Shown one piece after another: positions 17,518 to 26,273 of a stretch of 64,000 nucleotides of DNA. Location of the stretch: the NCBI RefSeq assembly GCF_004770265.1, contig NZ_RQGQ01000011.1, forward strand, positions 124,001 through 188,000. The letters are read 5' to 3'. This DNA comes from Leptospira congkakensis. GTDB lineage: Bacteria > Spirochaetota > Leptospiria > Leptospirales > Leptospiraceae. A program made the position numbers and the translations under genes. Positions within the stretch are counted from its first letter, which is position 1; each line of letters starts with the position of its first letter. The notes below the pieces were generated by a model that saw only the letters and a program-made list of their open reading frames with translations, was not told the origin of the DNA and searched no databases.

Positions 17518-18773
17518 TGGATTTCCCTTTCTTCAATCAAACGTCCATAACGATTGATTGCTTCCTTTATATTTGCTCGGTCTAGTTCTGAAATCGAATC
17601 AAAACGGAATCCCGCAAAAAAGGTGTCTTCATTATTATCGTCTTCTTTGACCCACAATAAAGTACAAGTACCGTGAACAAAACCGACAATATCAAAATGC
17701 ATAAAAAATTCAAGTTGTTGGCTATTGGCCAATTCTCCTGGATGGATTCCGGAGCAACGCACCTTAAACCCTGAACTAGAGATATTTTCTATCGTAGAGA
17801 CTATATTACGGCCATTTTCCCTAACCGAAATGTTATTTTTAAATTGATCCAAAATTCGAAAACGTGGATCAATTTCGTACACTTCTTCTTGTGTGCTCTT
17901 TAAGCGTTTGTATACTTTTAAAGGCAAAATACTGGCAGCCATTTCAATCCGAGTAATTTCTTGGTTTTCCTGATAGGCTGTGATTTCCAACTTCGAGTAG
18001 TTCCAATAACCCGATTTACTATATTTTAGTTCCTTTGCAATCACACGAAGTTTAATCGGCATATTCATTTTTGCATACTGAAAAAACTCTGAATTTAAAT
18101 ATAACAATAAGAAGGTGACACCTTCAAAGGGAACCTTTCCATACATATGGTTACAAGAAATTCCAAATTGTCTGGCGGCTTCGACTATTTGCATTCCAGA
18201 AATATGTTTTAGATTGGGTGGAGAAAAAAATTTATGACCAGGCGGAACGTAAAGATTTGCAAAAAAAGTATCTTTTTTGGGAATCTCTTCTATTGGCTCG
18301 AAGATTGCAGAGATTCTTGACTTCTCTACATTTCCAACATAATAATCTCTACGTTTGATGATTTGAAGGATTCGAATTTCGTCAGATTCTGTGACCTTCT
18401 CGTTTAATACATAACTCTGTAATTCAGAATCAAAATGATAGAATTTACTAATGAAATCCTTTTGGGCATCGTCAATTTCTGCTTCAGCTAAAATTCTTTC
18501 TGCTGATTCTTTACTAATACGAAAAGGAATTGTTTTGAGTTGGTAATAAGTCCCACTAGTATCTTGTCTTTTTGCATAGTATTGTAGCAGAAAGTCGATT
18601 TCTTCTTTGTTAAGCTTAGGGAAAACATGATCTTCCATGACAACAGCTGTAATCATTCGAGGAAGGGCTCTTCGAATATTCGAAACAAAACTGTCGTCTT
18701 GGAAGTATGTGCGCGTGTATCGTTTATCGAGAGGTAAAACTGCGGGGAATTCTTCTTTTTCAAAAACCTTCAT
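17514..18773 (-). CDS. AfsA-type hotdog protein with C-terminal PilZ domain
   Basis: Protein of 419 residues and probable first gene of the long operon. The N-terminal 145 residues are unassigned. Residues about 152-290 look like the A-factor-biosynthesis (AfsA) hotdog fold: PPGHKFFSP, then LKHISGMQIVEAARQ (compare DHVPGMLLLEAARQ in AfsA), then the FEGVTFLLLYLN strand. Residues about 318-392 are a PilZ domain with an intact c-di-GMP motif, RENGR (RxxxR) plus NISSSG (NxSxxG). It would therefore join an acyl-handling fold to a c-di-GMP receptor. An in-frame TTG three codons upstream is an alternative start; neither has a clear ribosome site. Enzyme activity is unproven. Confidence 0.72.
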   Translation of the reverse strand: MKVFEKEEFPAVLPLDKRYTRTYFQDDSFVSNIRRALPRMITAVVMEDHVFPKLNKEEIDFLLQYYAKRQDTSGTYYQLKTIPFRISKESAERILAEAEIDDAQKDFISKFYHFDSELQSYVLNEKVTESDEIRILQIIKRRDYYVGNVEKSRISAIFEPIEEIPKKDTFFANLYVPPGHKFFSPPNLKHISGMQIVEAARQFGISCNHMYGKVPFEGVTFLLLYLNSEFFQYAKMNMPIKLRVIAKELKYSKSGYWNYSKLEITAYQENQEITRIEMAASILPLKVYKRLKSTQEEVYEIDPRFRILDQFKNNISVRENGRNIVSTIENISSSGFKVRCSGIHPGELANSQQLEFFMHFDIVGFVHGTCTLLWVKEDDNNEDTFFAGFRFDSISELDRANIKEAINRYGRLIEEREIQ

Positions 18774-18875
18774 ATGGATCAACCGAAAATCTATTCTAGG
18801 GTTAGTCCGTAGATTCCGATGGGATAGAATTCAGCGCAACTAAATTAACAATGAATTGACAAATTTATGTCAGAT

Positions 18876-19307
18876 TCACCTAACAATAGTTACTGAACAT
18901 GGCGCGTAATGTACGACACGATCAGAGACACTTCCCATTATAAATCTTCCAAGAATTCCATGGCCACGACTTCCGATGACAATTAAATCTGCTTTTTCTT
19001 TTTCAGCAAGTTTGCATATTTCTTCAGCAGGATATCCTTCTAAAATCACTCGTTCCCATTTTACGGTTGTTTCATCCAGAATCGGATGTATTTTTTCAAA
19101 TCGTTGCTCGGAGATCCACTTCACTCGATCTTTGCCTGCAGGAGCTGCATCGTAATATCCTGGTAATGGACCAAAATCCTCAATCACTTCCACGACATAA
19201 CATTTTGCATGACTCGCTTTTGCGATTGCTAATCCAAATTCCAACGCTTTTGCCGAACTGGGAGAACCATCAATGGGGATGATCAGTTTTTGAATCAATT
19301 TTTCCAT
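18876..19307 (-). CDS. Universal stress protein, UspA family
   Basis: Single-domain Usp protein of 143 residues. The ATP-binding signature G-x2-G-x9-G-S is present in [17 protein letters not shown] and is preceded by the ADLIVIG strand, so this is likely the nucleotide-binding class. The N-terminal [10 protein letters not shown] strand-loop is typical. It is a monocistronic gene between the long operon and the ydc transporter. An inverted repeat TGACA-N6-TGTCA (18857-18872) follows its stop and may be an end structure or belong to the promoter of the AfsA operon. Confidence 0.9.
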   Translation of the reverse strand: MEKLIQKLIIPIDGSPSSAKALEFGLAIAKASHAKCYVVEVIEDFGPLPGYYDAAPAGKDRVKWISEQRFEKIHPILDETTVKWERVILEGYPAEEICKLAEKEKADLIVIGSRGHGILGRFIMGSVSDRVVHYAPCSVTIVR

Positions 19308-19410
19308 ACAGAAAGTTTACCACCTTCTCAGGTTTCGGAAAGTGAAATTCCTTTGATAAATGTCAAAATTAACGTAAGAACCAAACAAATTTACGAGGTT
19401 TAGAATGATC

Positions 19411-19449
19411 AAAAAAAGTAAAATGGAGTGGGATTATTTTTTCCCACCC
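19411..19449 (-). terminator. Intrinsic terminator of the ydcSTUV operon
   Basis: On the minus strand the last codons of ydcV (GGGTGGGA) pair with TCCCACTC just after the stop, giving an 8-bp stem with one G-U pair and an 8-base loop. An interrupted T-run (TTTTACTTTTTTT) follows. The stem is good only on the minus strand, which supports its direction. Confidence 0.5.
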
Positions 19450-20237
19450 TCATCTTCTTTCGTTAGATAATAAGCGACCAGAATCGGAAGTGTTGTCACA
19501 AGGATCACAAAAACAGCAACCACGTTTGTCACAGGTCTTTGTCTAGGACGAATGAATTCTGTTAACATCCAAATGGGAACTGTGGATTGTTGGCCTGCAG
19601 TGAATGTAGTGACGATCACTTCATCAAACGACAATGCAAATGACAACATACCACCAGCTAACAATGCAGTGGCGATATTTGGCAAAATCACAAATCGAAA
19701 GGTTTGCCATGGGTTGGCACCTAAGTCCATCGATGCCTCTACCATGGAATGAGAACTTCTTCGAAGTCTTGCGAGCACATTGTTATAAACAGTCACAATA
19801 CAAAAAGTTGCGTGTGCAATGACAATGGTCCAAGTGCTAAAAGGAATTCCAAAAAGAGACATGGCAGAACGAAGAGAAATCCCTGTCACAATCCCAGGAA
19901 GAGCAATAGGTAAAATCACAAGAAAGGAAATCACTTCCCTTCCGAAAAATTTGCTACGATAAACGGCAAGGCAGGCCAAGGTCCCAAGAATGATGGCCAT
20001 CACCGTAGAGATGGTAGCTACTTGTGAAGACAAAATGATGGCTTCCCAAATATCATTTCTGTCCCAGGCAACTCCAAACCACTTCAGAGTAAAGCCTGGC
20101 AATGGGAATTGGAATGTTTTTTCATCAGTAGAAAAAGCATACATGATGATGATAAAGATAGGGATGTGAATGAAAAGAAACCCTAGGATGGTTGCTATCT
20201 TCAATCCGAGTGTTCCGAAATTCCATTTAGAGGGCAT
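19434..20237 (-). CDS. ydcV: Polyamine-type ABC transporter permease YdcV
   Basis: Second permease subunit (267 residues, about six membrane helices) of a polyamine-type ABC importer in the PotC/YdcV class. The EAA loop that docks on the ATPase reads EASMDLGANPWQTFRFVILP. Its start lies 11 bases inside the end of ydcU, so translation is coupled. It is the last gene of the ydcSTUV operon, whose stop region forms a terminator stem. Identification as YdcV rests mostly on the clear YdcS partner. Confidence 0.88.
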   Translation of the reverse strand: MPSKWNFGTLGLKIATILGFLFIHIPIFIIIMYAFSTDEKTFQFPLPGFTLKWFGVAWDRNDIWEAIILSSQVATISTVMAIILGTLACLAVYRSKFFGREVISFLVILPIALPGIVTGISLRSAMSLFGIPFSTWTIVIAHATFCIVTVYNNVLARLRRSSHSMVEASMDLGANPWQTFRFVILPNIATALLAGGMLSFALSFDEVIVTTFTAGQQSTVPIWMLTEFIRPRQRPVTNVVAVFVILVTTLPILVAYYLTKEDEGGKK

Positions 20238-21144
20238 CGAAAGCTCCTAATCGTTTCGCAATCATTAGGTAAACCATCATGATGATAATTGGGATTACCG
20301 AAAAAGCTGCCGCCAAAGGAATGTTACCTGCTGTTCCTTGGTGTGTGTAAACGGCCATTCCAATAAAATAACTAGAATTTCCAATGATGGTTGGGATGAT
20401 ATAATCACCGAGCGTAAGTGAGAAGGTAAAAATAGAACCTGCCACCACGCCTGGAAATGCTAAAGGTAATACAACTTTTCGAAACGTTTGAGCGGGGCCA
20501 CCACCCAAATCCGAAGATGCTTCCAAAAGTGATTTAGGAATTCGTTCCAAAGAAGCTTGGATAGGGAGGATCATATAAGGAAGCCAAATATAAACAAAAA
20601 CAAGAAACATCCCAATGTAGGAAAAGGATAATGACGTTCCACCGATGACTGGAATCGAAAGGACCGTATCCAATACATGCAAAAGTCCAAGTTCTTGCAA
20701 AAACCAAGTGAGGATTCCTTCTTTTGCCATAATGAGTTTCCAGGAATATACTTTCACAAGATAACTCGACCAAAGTGGAAGCATAACTCCCAAATATAAA
20801 ATGGGTTTTAGTTTTGGACCAGCATACATCGCCATATAATAAGCGATGGGGAATGCAATGATGGCACTCACAACCGTGACAGTAAATGCCATCGTAGTCG
20901 TGCGGATGATGATATCCCAATTCGTTCTTTGACGAAACAGATCATAATAAGATTCTAATGTGAATTCTCGTTTGATAACTCCTGAGAAAGAATCAATAGA
21001 GAAAAAACTTTGGATGAGGAGCGTAAAAAGAGAACCCAAATACACAACCCCGAGCCAAATGAGAAGCGGTGCGAGCAACAGAAATATCGCAAGGCCTTTA
21101 CGATAGAACAGAAATGTGAAAAACTTATCAAAGGTATTTGTCAT
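20227..21144 (-). CDS. ydcU: Polyamine-type ABC transporter permease YdcU
   Basis: First permease subunit (305 residues, about six helices) of the PotB/YdcU class. The EAA loop is EASSDLGGGPAQTFRKVVLP. It lies 10 bases after the ATPase gene and overlaps ydcV by 11 bases. The N-terminal cytoplasmic stretch with an FYRKGLAIFL start to helix 1 is normal for the family. Confidence 0.88.
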   Translation of the reverse strand: MTNTFDKFFTFLFYRKGLAIFLLLAPLLIWLGVVYLGSLFTLLIQSFFSIDSFSGVIKREFTLESYYDLFRQRTNWDIIIRTTTMAFTVTVVSAIIAFPIAYYMAMYAGPKLKPILYLGVMLPLWSSYLVKVYSWKLIMAKEGILTWFLQELGLLHVLDTVLSIPVIGGTSLSFSYIGMFLVFVYIWLPYMILPIQASLERIPKSLLEASSDLGGGPAQTFRKVVLPLAFPGVVAGSIFTFSLTLGDYIIPTIIGNSSYFIGMAVYTHQGTAGNIPLAAAFSVIPIIIMMVYLMIAKRLGAFDAL

Positions 21145-21154
21145 TTACAAACCC

Positions 21155-22180
21155 TCAAAGCAAATGCATGTCAGAATCTTTCCAACCAACAAGCACTTCT
21201 GAACCAACAGCAATGTGATCTGCAGAAATTTTTAGGTTTTGAGTGGATGCAATGATCCGAGAACCATTCGGAGTTTCAAAATGCATTTTGGAAGTGGCAC
21301 CTGAATACACTTGGCTTTTCAATATGGCCTTAAAGGTTCTGTATCCTGTGGAGTGATTGTCTTCTTTAGCGTTGGCAAACACATGGACACGTTCCGGACG
21401 GATCATCCCTTTTCCAGTTTTGCCTGTTAGTTGTTTGGTTTCTTCTAAAGAAAGTATATTGGAAGTTCCTACAAAGTTTGCTACAAATTCTGTTTTGGGA
21501 CGATCGTATAATTCTTCTGGTGTCGCAATTTGCTCCACCTTACCTTTATTAAAGACGGCAATGCGATCCGACATAGAAAGGGCTTCCTCTTGGTCGTGAG
21601 TGACAAAGATAAAAGTAATCCCGACTTCTTTTTGGATGGCTTTGAGTTCCAACTGCATCTCTTCTCGTAGTTTGAGATCCAAAGCACCGAGTGGTTCATC
21701 AAGCAGTAGAACACCAGGACGATTGATGAGAGCCCGTGCCAGTGCGATCCTTTGCCTTTGGCCCCCAGATAATTCCGAAGGTTTACGGTTTCCCACATCT
21801 GGCAAGCGAACCATAGCCAACATCTCAGACACTCTTTGGTTGATTTCCTTGTTCGCAGTTTTTTTGATTTTGAGTCCATACCCAACATTTTCAGCAACTG
21901 TCATGTGAGGGAATAAAGCATAATCTTGGAAAACAGTATTTACATTTCTTTTGTAAGGAGGGATGCCTGTGACATCAACACCTTCCAAAAGAACCCTTCC
22001 AGAAGTCGTATCTTGGAAACCTGCCACCATACGGAGACAGGTAGTTTTTCCCGACCCGGAAGGGCCTAACATCGAAAAGAATTCACCTTTTCTAATCCCG
22101 AAGGAGACATCATCCACCGCTATAAATTGGTCGAATTTCCTTGTTACATTTTGAAATTCGACATCGTAAACTTGGTCCAT
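21155..22180 (-). CDS. ydcT: Polyamine-type ABC transporter ATPase YdcT
   Basis: ATP-hydrolysing subunit of 341 residues powering the ydc importer. It has Walker A GPSGSGKTT, Q-loop FQDYALFPHM, signature LSGGQRQR, Walker B LLLDEPLGALD and the H-loop THDQEEAL. The C-terminal third is a TOBE regulatory domain (MIRPERV). Length and order match PotA/YdcT. It lies 35 bases after ydcS. Confidence 0.92.
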   Translation of the reverse strand: MDQVYDVEFQNVTRKFDQFIAVDDVSFGIRKGEFFSMLGPSGSGKTTCLRMVAGFQDTTSGRVLLEGVDVTGIPPYKRNVNTVFQDYALFPHMTVAENVGYGLKIKKTANKEINQRVSEMLAMVRLPDVGNRKPSELSGGQRQRIALARALINRPGVLLLDEPLGALDLKLREEMQLELKAIQKEVGITFIFVTHDQEEALSMSDRIAVFNKGKVEQIATPEELYDRPKTEFVANFVGTSNILSLEETKQLTGKTGKGMIRPERVHVFANAKEDNHSTGYRTFKAILKSQVYSGATSKMHFETPNGSRIIASTQNLKISADHIAVGSEVLVGWKDSDMHLL

Positions 22181-22215
22181 TCCTTCTCCTTCAGAACTCT
22201 TATAATGTTAGGATC

Positions 22216-23385
22216 TTATTTACTTCCAATAATGGAAATATAGTCTTCAGCCCATTTTTTATAAGGCACACATTTTCTTCCACCGGAACAATCTTCTTTT
22301 GGAGTTCTCCAGAAAGAGATTTTTTCAAAGTTGTTGAATCCGTTAACGGCACAACCTGTGTCTCCGAGAAGAGCGTTTCCTTTACAAGCAGAAGGAACGG
22401 AAGGCACTGATCCAAACCAAGAAGCAAGATCACCTTGTACTTTTGGAGAAAGTGAATGTTCGATCCATTTGTAAGCGCAGTTTACGTGTTTGGAATCTTT
22501 ATGAAGCATTGTGCTGTCTGCCCAACCAGTCGCACCTTCTTTCGGAACGATAGAAGCTACCGGTTGTTTTTCACCAACAAGTAGGTTTACTTGGAATGGC
22601 CATGTAGAAGAAGCAACAAGTCCTTCTTTTTTAAAGTCATCCACTTGCACCATTGCATCATGCCAATACTTTGGAACGAGTTGTCTTTGTTTTTTTAATA
22701 ATTCAATGACTGCAGTGTATTGTTTTTCATCCAATTCATATGGATCTTGGATTCCCAATTCTGGTTTAGCTTGTTTTAAATATAAAGCAGCATCTGCGAT
22801 ATAGATTGGACCATCAAATGCTTGTACGCGACCTTTGTTTGATTTTCCGTCAGCCAATACTTGTTCTTCAAAAACAACATTCCAACTTGTTGGTGCTTTT
22901 TTGAAAACTTTAGTGTTGTACATAAGTACGTTCGGACCCCATTGATAAGGTACACCGTAATGTTTTCCTTCTACTGTATGCCAAGGAGCATTTTGCAAAC
23001 GAGAGTCTACATTTTTCCAACTAGGGATTAGGTCAGTATTGATTTCTTGAACCTTTCCACCAGCAACCAATCTTAATGATGCATCACCAGATGCAGTTAC
23101 AAGATCAAACCCACCTTCATTCATGAGTGCTACCATCTCATCAGATGTAGCGGCAGTTTTTACATTGACTTTACAGCCAGAACTTTTTTCAAATTCAGTG
23201 ACCCAGTCATATCCTTTGTCTGTTTCACCACGTTCAATGTACCCCGGCCAAGCTACGATGGAAACTTCTCCTTCGCCTTGTCCGATTTCGGAAACCTTTG
23301 TTTCTTTTTTGCCGCAAGCAACCGCAAATGCGATTGTAAGTATTGCTGCAGAAAAAATCACTCGTTTGTATGAATCGAATTTCAT
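22216..23385 (-). CDS. ydcS: Polyamine-binding lipoprotein YdcS
   Basis: Substrate-binding component of the importer (389 residues). The signal ends in a lipobox AVAC followed by GKKET, so the protein is anchored as a lipoprotein, unlike the soluble periplasmic YdcS of enterobacteria. The body matches YdcS closely by recall: IVAWPGYIERGETDKGYDW, VNVKTAATSDEMV, DLVTASGDASLRL and PYQWGPNVLMYNTK. The C-terminal part keeps the cysteines of the YdcS branch (CAYKWIEHSLSPKVQGD, CKGNALLGDTGC). Its substrate is probably putrescine or a related polyamine, given the neighbouring GABA-pathway genes. AGGAGC precedes the ATG. Confidence 0.93.
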   Translation of the reverse strand: MKFDSYKRVIFSAAILTIAFAVACGKKETKVSEIGQGEGEVSIVAWPGYIERGETDKGYDWVTEFEKSSGCKVNVKTAATSDEMVALMNEGGFDLVTASGDASLRLVAGGKVQEINTDLIPSWKNVDSRLQNAPWHTVEGKHYGVPYQWGPNVLMYNTKVFKKAPTSWNVVFEEQVLADGKSNKGRVQAFDGPIYIADAALYLKQAKPELGIQDPYELDEKQYTAVIELLKKQRQLVPKYWHDAMVQVDDFKKEGLVASSTWPFQVNLLVGEKQPVASIVPKEGATGWADSTMLHKDSKHVNCAYKWIEHSLSPKVQGDLASWFGSVPSVPSACKGNALLGDTGCAVNGFNNFEKISFWRTPKEDCSGGRKCVPYKKWAEDYISIIGSK

Positions 23386-23422
23386 AAACCTATGTGCTCC
23401 TGGTTTTTCTTATGTCAGGAAT

Positions 23423-23450
23423 TAGATACCAAGAATTCAAAATTAAGCAA
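23423..23450 (-). promoter_or_regulatory. Putative ydcS promoter in the divergent ydcS-gabD spacer
   Basis: On the minus strand TTGCTT is followed after 16 bases by TATCTA, a fair sigma70-type match 38 bases before the ydcS ATG. The whole 138-base spacer between ydcS and gabD must carry both promoters and any operator. A small palindrome ATTTC-GAT-GAAAT lies about 12 bases before the gabD start. No dedicated regulator gene of the YdcR or PuuR type is next to it. Confidence 0.4.
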
Positions 23451-23523
23451 CCACTTACTAAGTTTTCAAAAAAAAGGTAGGAATTTTTCTGCTCCGGTAT
23501 TTCGATGAAATCACAGGTTTCGT

Positions 23524-24981
23524 ATGAAATACATCAAAGATAAAGACCTTTTTCGACAAGAAAACTTCATTGGTGGGGTTTGGTGCCCTGCAGAAAACAA
23601 AAAAGAAATCTTAGTGCATAACCCAGCAAATGGTGAAGTCATCGGAAACATTCCTCATTCCGAAGAAAAAGATACAACTACTGCAATACGTTCTGCAAAA
23701 AATGCACTCTCTGATTGGAAATCACGACCAGCAAAAGAAAGAGCAGGAATTTTACGCAAATGGTTCCAACTCATGATGGACAACCAAGAAGATTTGGCTC
23801 TCATCATGACACAAGAACAAGGAAAGCCCCTAACAGAAGCTAGGGGGGAGATAGCTTATGCTGCTTCGTACATCGAATGGTTCGGAGAAGAAGCAAAACG
23901 TTCTTATGGTGATATCATTCCTTCCCATAGAAAAGATACAAGGATTTTAGTTTTAAAAGAACCAATTGGTGTGGTGGGAACCATTACACCTTGGAATTTT
24001 CCTGCAGCCATGCTTGCAAGAAAAGTAGCACCAGCACTCGCAGCAGGATGCACTGTGGTTTCGAAACCAGCAGAACTCACTCCCTACTCTGCATTAGCAA
24101 TGGCAGTTCTTGCGGAACGAGCAGGCCTTCCTAAAGGCGTCTGGAATGTGTTAGTGGGTGATCCAATTAAAATTGGAAAAACCATTTTAGAAAGTAAAGA
24201 AGTTCGTAAACTTAGTTTTACGGGATCCACAAATACTGGAATTTATTTGATGGAAAAATCAGCAGCCACTTTAAAAAAACTCTCACTCGAGTTAGGTGGG
24301 AATGCTCCCTTTATTGTTTTTGAAGATGCCGACATGGATGAAGCCATCAAAGGAGCCATGTTATCCAAATATAGAAACACAGGACAAACTTGTGTTTGTG
24401 TGAATCGTTTCCTAGTCCAGGCCTCCGTTGCTGATGTGTTTTCCAAAAAATTAGCAGAGAAAGCGAAGGAACTTGTGGTTGCCAATGGGATGGAACCGAA
24501 TGCACAACAGGGTCCCCTCATAAACGATGCCGCTCTCGCAAAAGTAAAATCACATATTGCCGATGCTGTTTCCAAAGGAGCAAAAATTCTCACTGGCGGG
24601 AAAGAACATACTCTCGGTGGTAATTTTTTTGAACCTACCGTCCTTTATCCCGTAAACTCCTCTATGGTTGTGACAAAAGAAGAAACCTTTGGCCCAGTCT
24701 CTTGCATCCAAACCTTCCAAACCGAAGAAGAAGCTGTCCAATTGGCCAACGACACTGACTTTGGACTCGCTTCCTATTTGTATACAAAAGACATGGCTAG
24801 ACTTTTTAGAGTCGCCGAACAACTAGAATACGGAATGGTGGGAATCAACGAAGGACTCATTTCTTCAGAACAAGTTCCCTTCGGTGGTGTCAAATTCTCT
24901 GGAATGGGACGCGAAGGCTCTAAATACGGACTCGATGATTATACAGTAACCAAATATCTCTGCCTCGGAGGAATCACATGA
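23524..24981 (+). CDS. gabD: NAD(P)-dependent succinate-semialdehyde dehydrogenase
   Basis: Aldehyde dehydrogenase of 485 residues converting succinate semialdehyde to succinate, the last step of GABA breakdown. The sequence follows the GabD branch throughout: LFRQENFIGGVW, MTQEQGKPLTEARGEIAYAA, ITPWNFPAAM, LSFTGSTNTG, the catalytic glutamate in LELGGNAPF, and GQTCVCVNRF with the two nearby cysteines of GabD, one catalytic. It starts the plus-strand catabolic operon and overlaps gabT by 4 bases. Confidence 0.94.
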   Translation: MKYIKDKDLFRQENFIGGVWCPAENKKEILVHNPANGEVIGNIPHSEEKDTTTAIRSAKNALSDWKSRPAKERAGILRKWFQLMMDNQEDLALIMTQEQGKPLTEARGEIAYAASYIEWFGEEAKRSYGDIIPSHRKDTRILVLKEPIGVVGTITPWNFPAAMLARKVAPALAAGCTVVSKPAELTPYSALAMAVLAERAGLPKGVWNVLVGDPIKIGKTILESKEVRKLSFTGSTNTGIYLMEKSAATLKKLSLELGGNAPFIVFEDADMDEAIKGAMLSKYRNTGQTCVCVNRFLVQASVADVFSKKLAEKAKELVVANGMEPNAQQGPLINDAALAKVKSHIADAVSKGAKILTGGKEHTLGGNFFEPTVLYPVNSSMVVTKEETFGPVSCIQTFQTEEEAVQLANDTDFGLASYLYTKDMARLFRVAEQLEYGMVGINEGLISSEQVPFGGVKFSGMGREGSKYGLDDYTVTKYLCLGGIT

Positions 24982-26267
24982 CGGGCAATCAAAAACAAAC
25001 CAACCAAACTCTATGGGAAAGAAGACTTGCAAATGTTCCCAGGGGTGTTACAACCGCCTACCCAGTGTTTGCCGAAAAAGCAAAAAATGCAGAAATTTGG
25101 GATATTGAAGGAAGAAGGTTTATCGACTTTGGGGGTGGGATTGGCGTTCAAAACACAGGCCATGGCCATCCGAAAGTAGTGGCTGCCATCCACAAACAAG
25201 TAGACCAAGTGCTTCATACTGCCTTTCAAATTATGCCTTATGAACCTTATATCGTTCTCGCAGAAAAACTAAATGCCAAAGCACCGATTGAGGGAGGAGC
25301 GAAAACTATTCTGTTTTCTTCCGGTGCGGAAGCACTTGAAAACGCAGTGAAAATTGCAAGAGCCGCTACAGGACGACCAGGAATCATTAGTTTTCTCGGT
25401 GGATTCCACGGCCGAACCATGATGGCTCTCGCCCTCACAGGGAAAGTAGTTCCTTATAAAAAAGGATTTGGACCTTTTGCGAGCGATGTTTATCACATTC
25501 CTTTTCCTATGGAATACCACGGTGTGACAGAAGATGACTCCATCAAAGCCCTAAACAATTTGTTCAAAGCAGACATTGATCCATCACGTGTAGCAGCCAT
25601 TGCCATTGAACCCGTACAAGGCGAAGGTGGATTCTATATTGCTTCACCAAGTTTCCTAAAAAAACTCAGAGCCATTTGCGATGAACACGGAATCCTTCTC
25701 ATTGCTGATGAAGTACAGTCAGGTTTTGCAAGAACAGGAAAACTTTTTGCAATCGAACATTCAGGAATCAAACCAGATCTCATCACTACTGCAAAATCAC
25801 TGGCAGCAGGGATGCCTCTTTCTGCGGTGATCGGAAAAACTTCCATTATGGATGCAGTAGAACCAGGTGGACTCGGCGGTACCTATGCCGGAAACCCAGT
25901 GGCATGTGCTGCCGGAATTGCTGTGATGGACCTTATCGAAGAAGAAGGAATTTTAGAGAAGTCGGTCAAACTCGGAAAGCTATTAGTCAACGAGCTGAAC
26001 GAAATCAAAAAAACCTATCCTCATATTGGCGAAATACGTGGGTTAGGTGCTATGGTTGCGTTTGAACTAGTAGAAAATGGAGACGCAAATAAACCTTCCG
26101 CTGATTTAGCAAAAAAACTAACAGCCAAAGCTTTAGAACATGGACTTGTTTTACTCTCTTGTGGTGTGTATGGAAACGTGATCCGAATTCTTGTTCCGAT
26201 TACCGCAGAAGAGTCCATTGTCAAAGAAGGGCTTTCAATCATAACAAAATCATTAAAGGAAATTTGA
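24978..26267 (+). CDS. gabT: 4-aminobutyrate aminotransferase (class III)
   Basis: PLP enzyme of 429 residues transferring the amino group of GABA to 2-oxoglutarate and yielding succinate semialdehyde. Class III hallmarks are the phosphate-binding FSSGAEALENAVKIAR, GFHGRT, the LIADEVQSGFARTG strand and the Schiff-base lysine in ITTAKSLAAGMPLSAV. It matches GabT/PuuE in length. It is the only aminotransferase in the module, so it may also have to accept putrescine, or another enzyme elsewhere does. The start is coupled to gabD by an ATGA overlap. Confidence 0.92.
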   Translation: MTGNQKQTNQTLWERRLANVPRGVTTAYPVFAEKAKNAEIWDIEGRRFIDFGGGIGVQNTGHGHPKVVAAIHKQVDQVLHTAFQIMPYEPYIVLAEKLNAKAPIEGGAKTILFSSGAEALENAVKIARAATGRPGIISFLGGFHGRTMMALALTGKVVPYKKGFGPFASDVYHIPFPMEYHGVTEDDSIKALNNLFKADIDPSRVAAIAIEPVQGEGGFYIASPSFLKKLRAICDEHGILLIADEVQSGFARTGKLFAIEHSGIKPDLITTAKSLAAGMPLSAVIGKTSIMDAVEPGGLGGTYAGNPVACAAGIAVMDLIEEEGILEKSVKLGKLLVNELNEIKKTYPHIGEIRGLGAMVAFELVENGDANKPSADLAKKLTAKALEHGLVLLSCGVYGNVIRILVPITAEESIVKEGLSIITKSLKEI

Positions 26268-26273
26268 AGCAGC

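Noticed and set aside
20534..20920. 128-codon frame within ydcU
   Set aside because: Same-strand alternative frame of a clear permease gene, with a cysteine/histidine-rich product typical of frame-shifted hydrophobic sequence.
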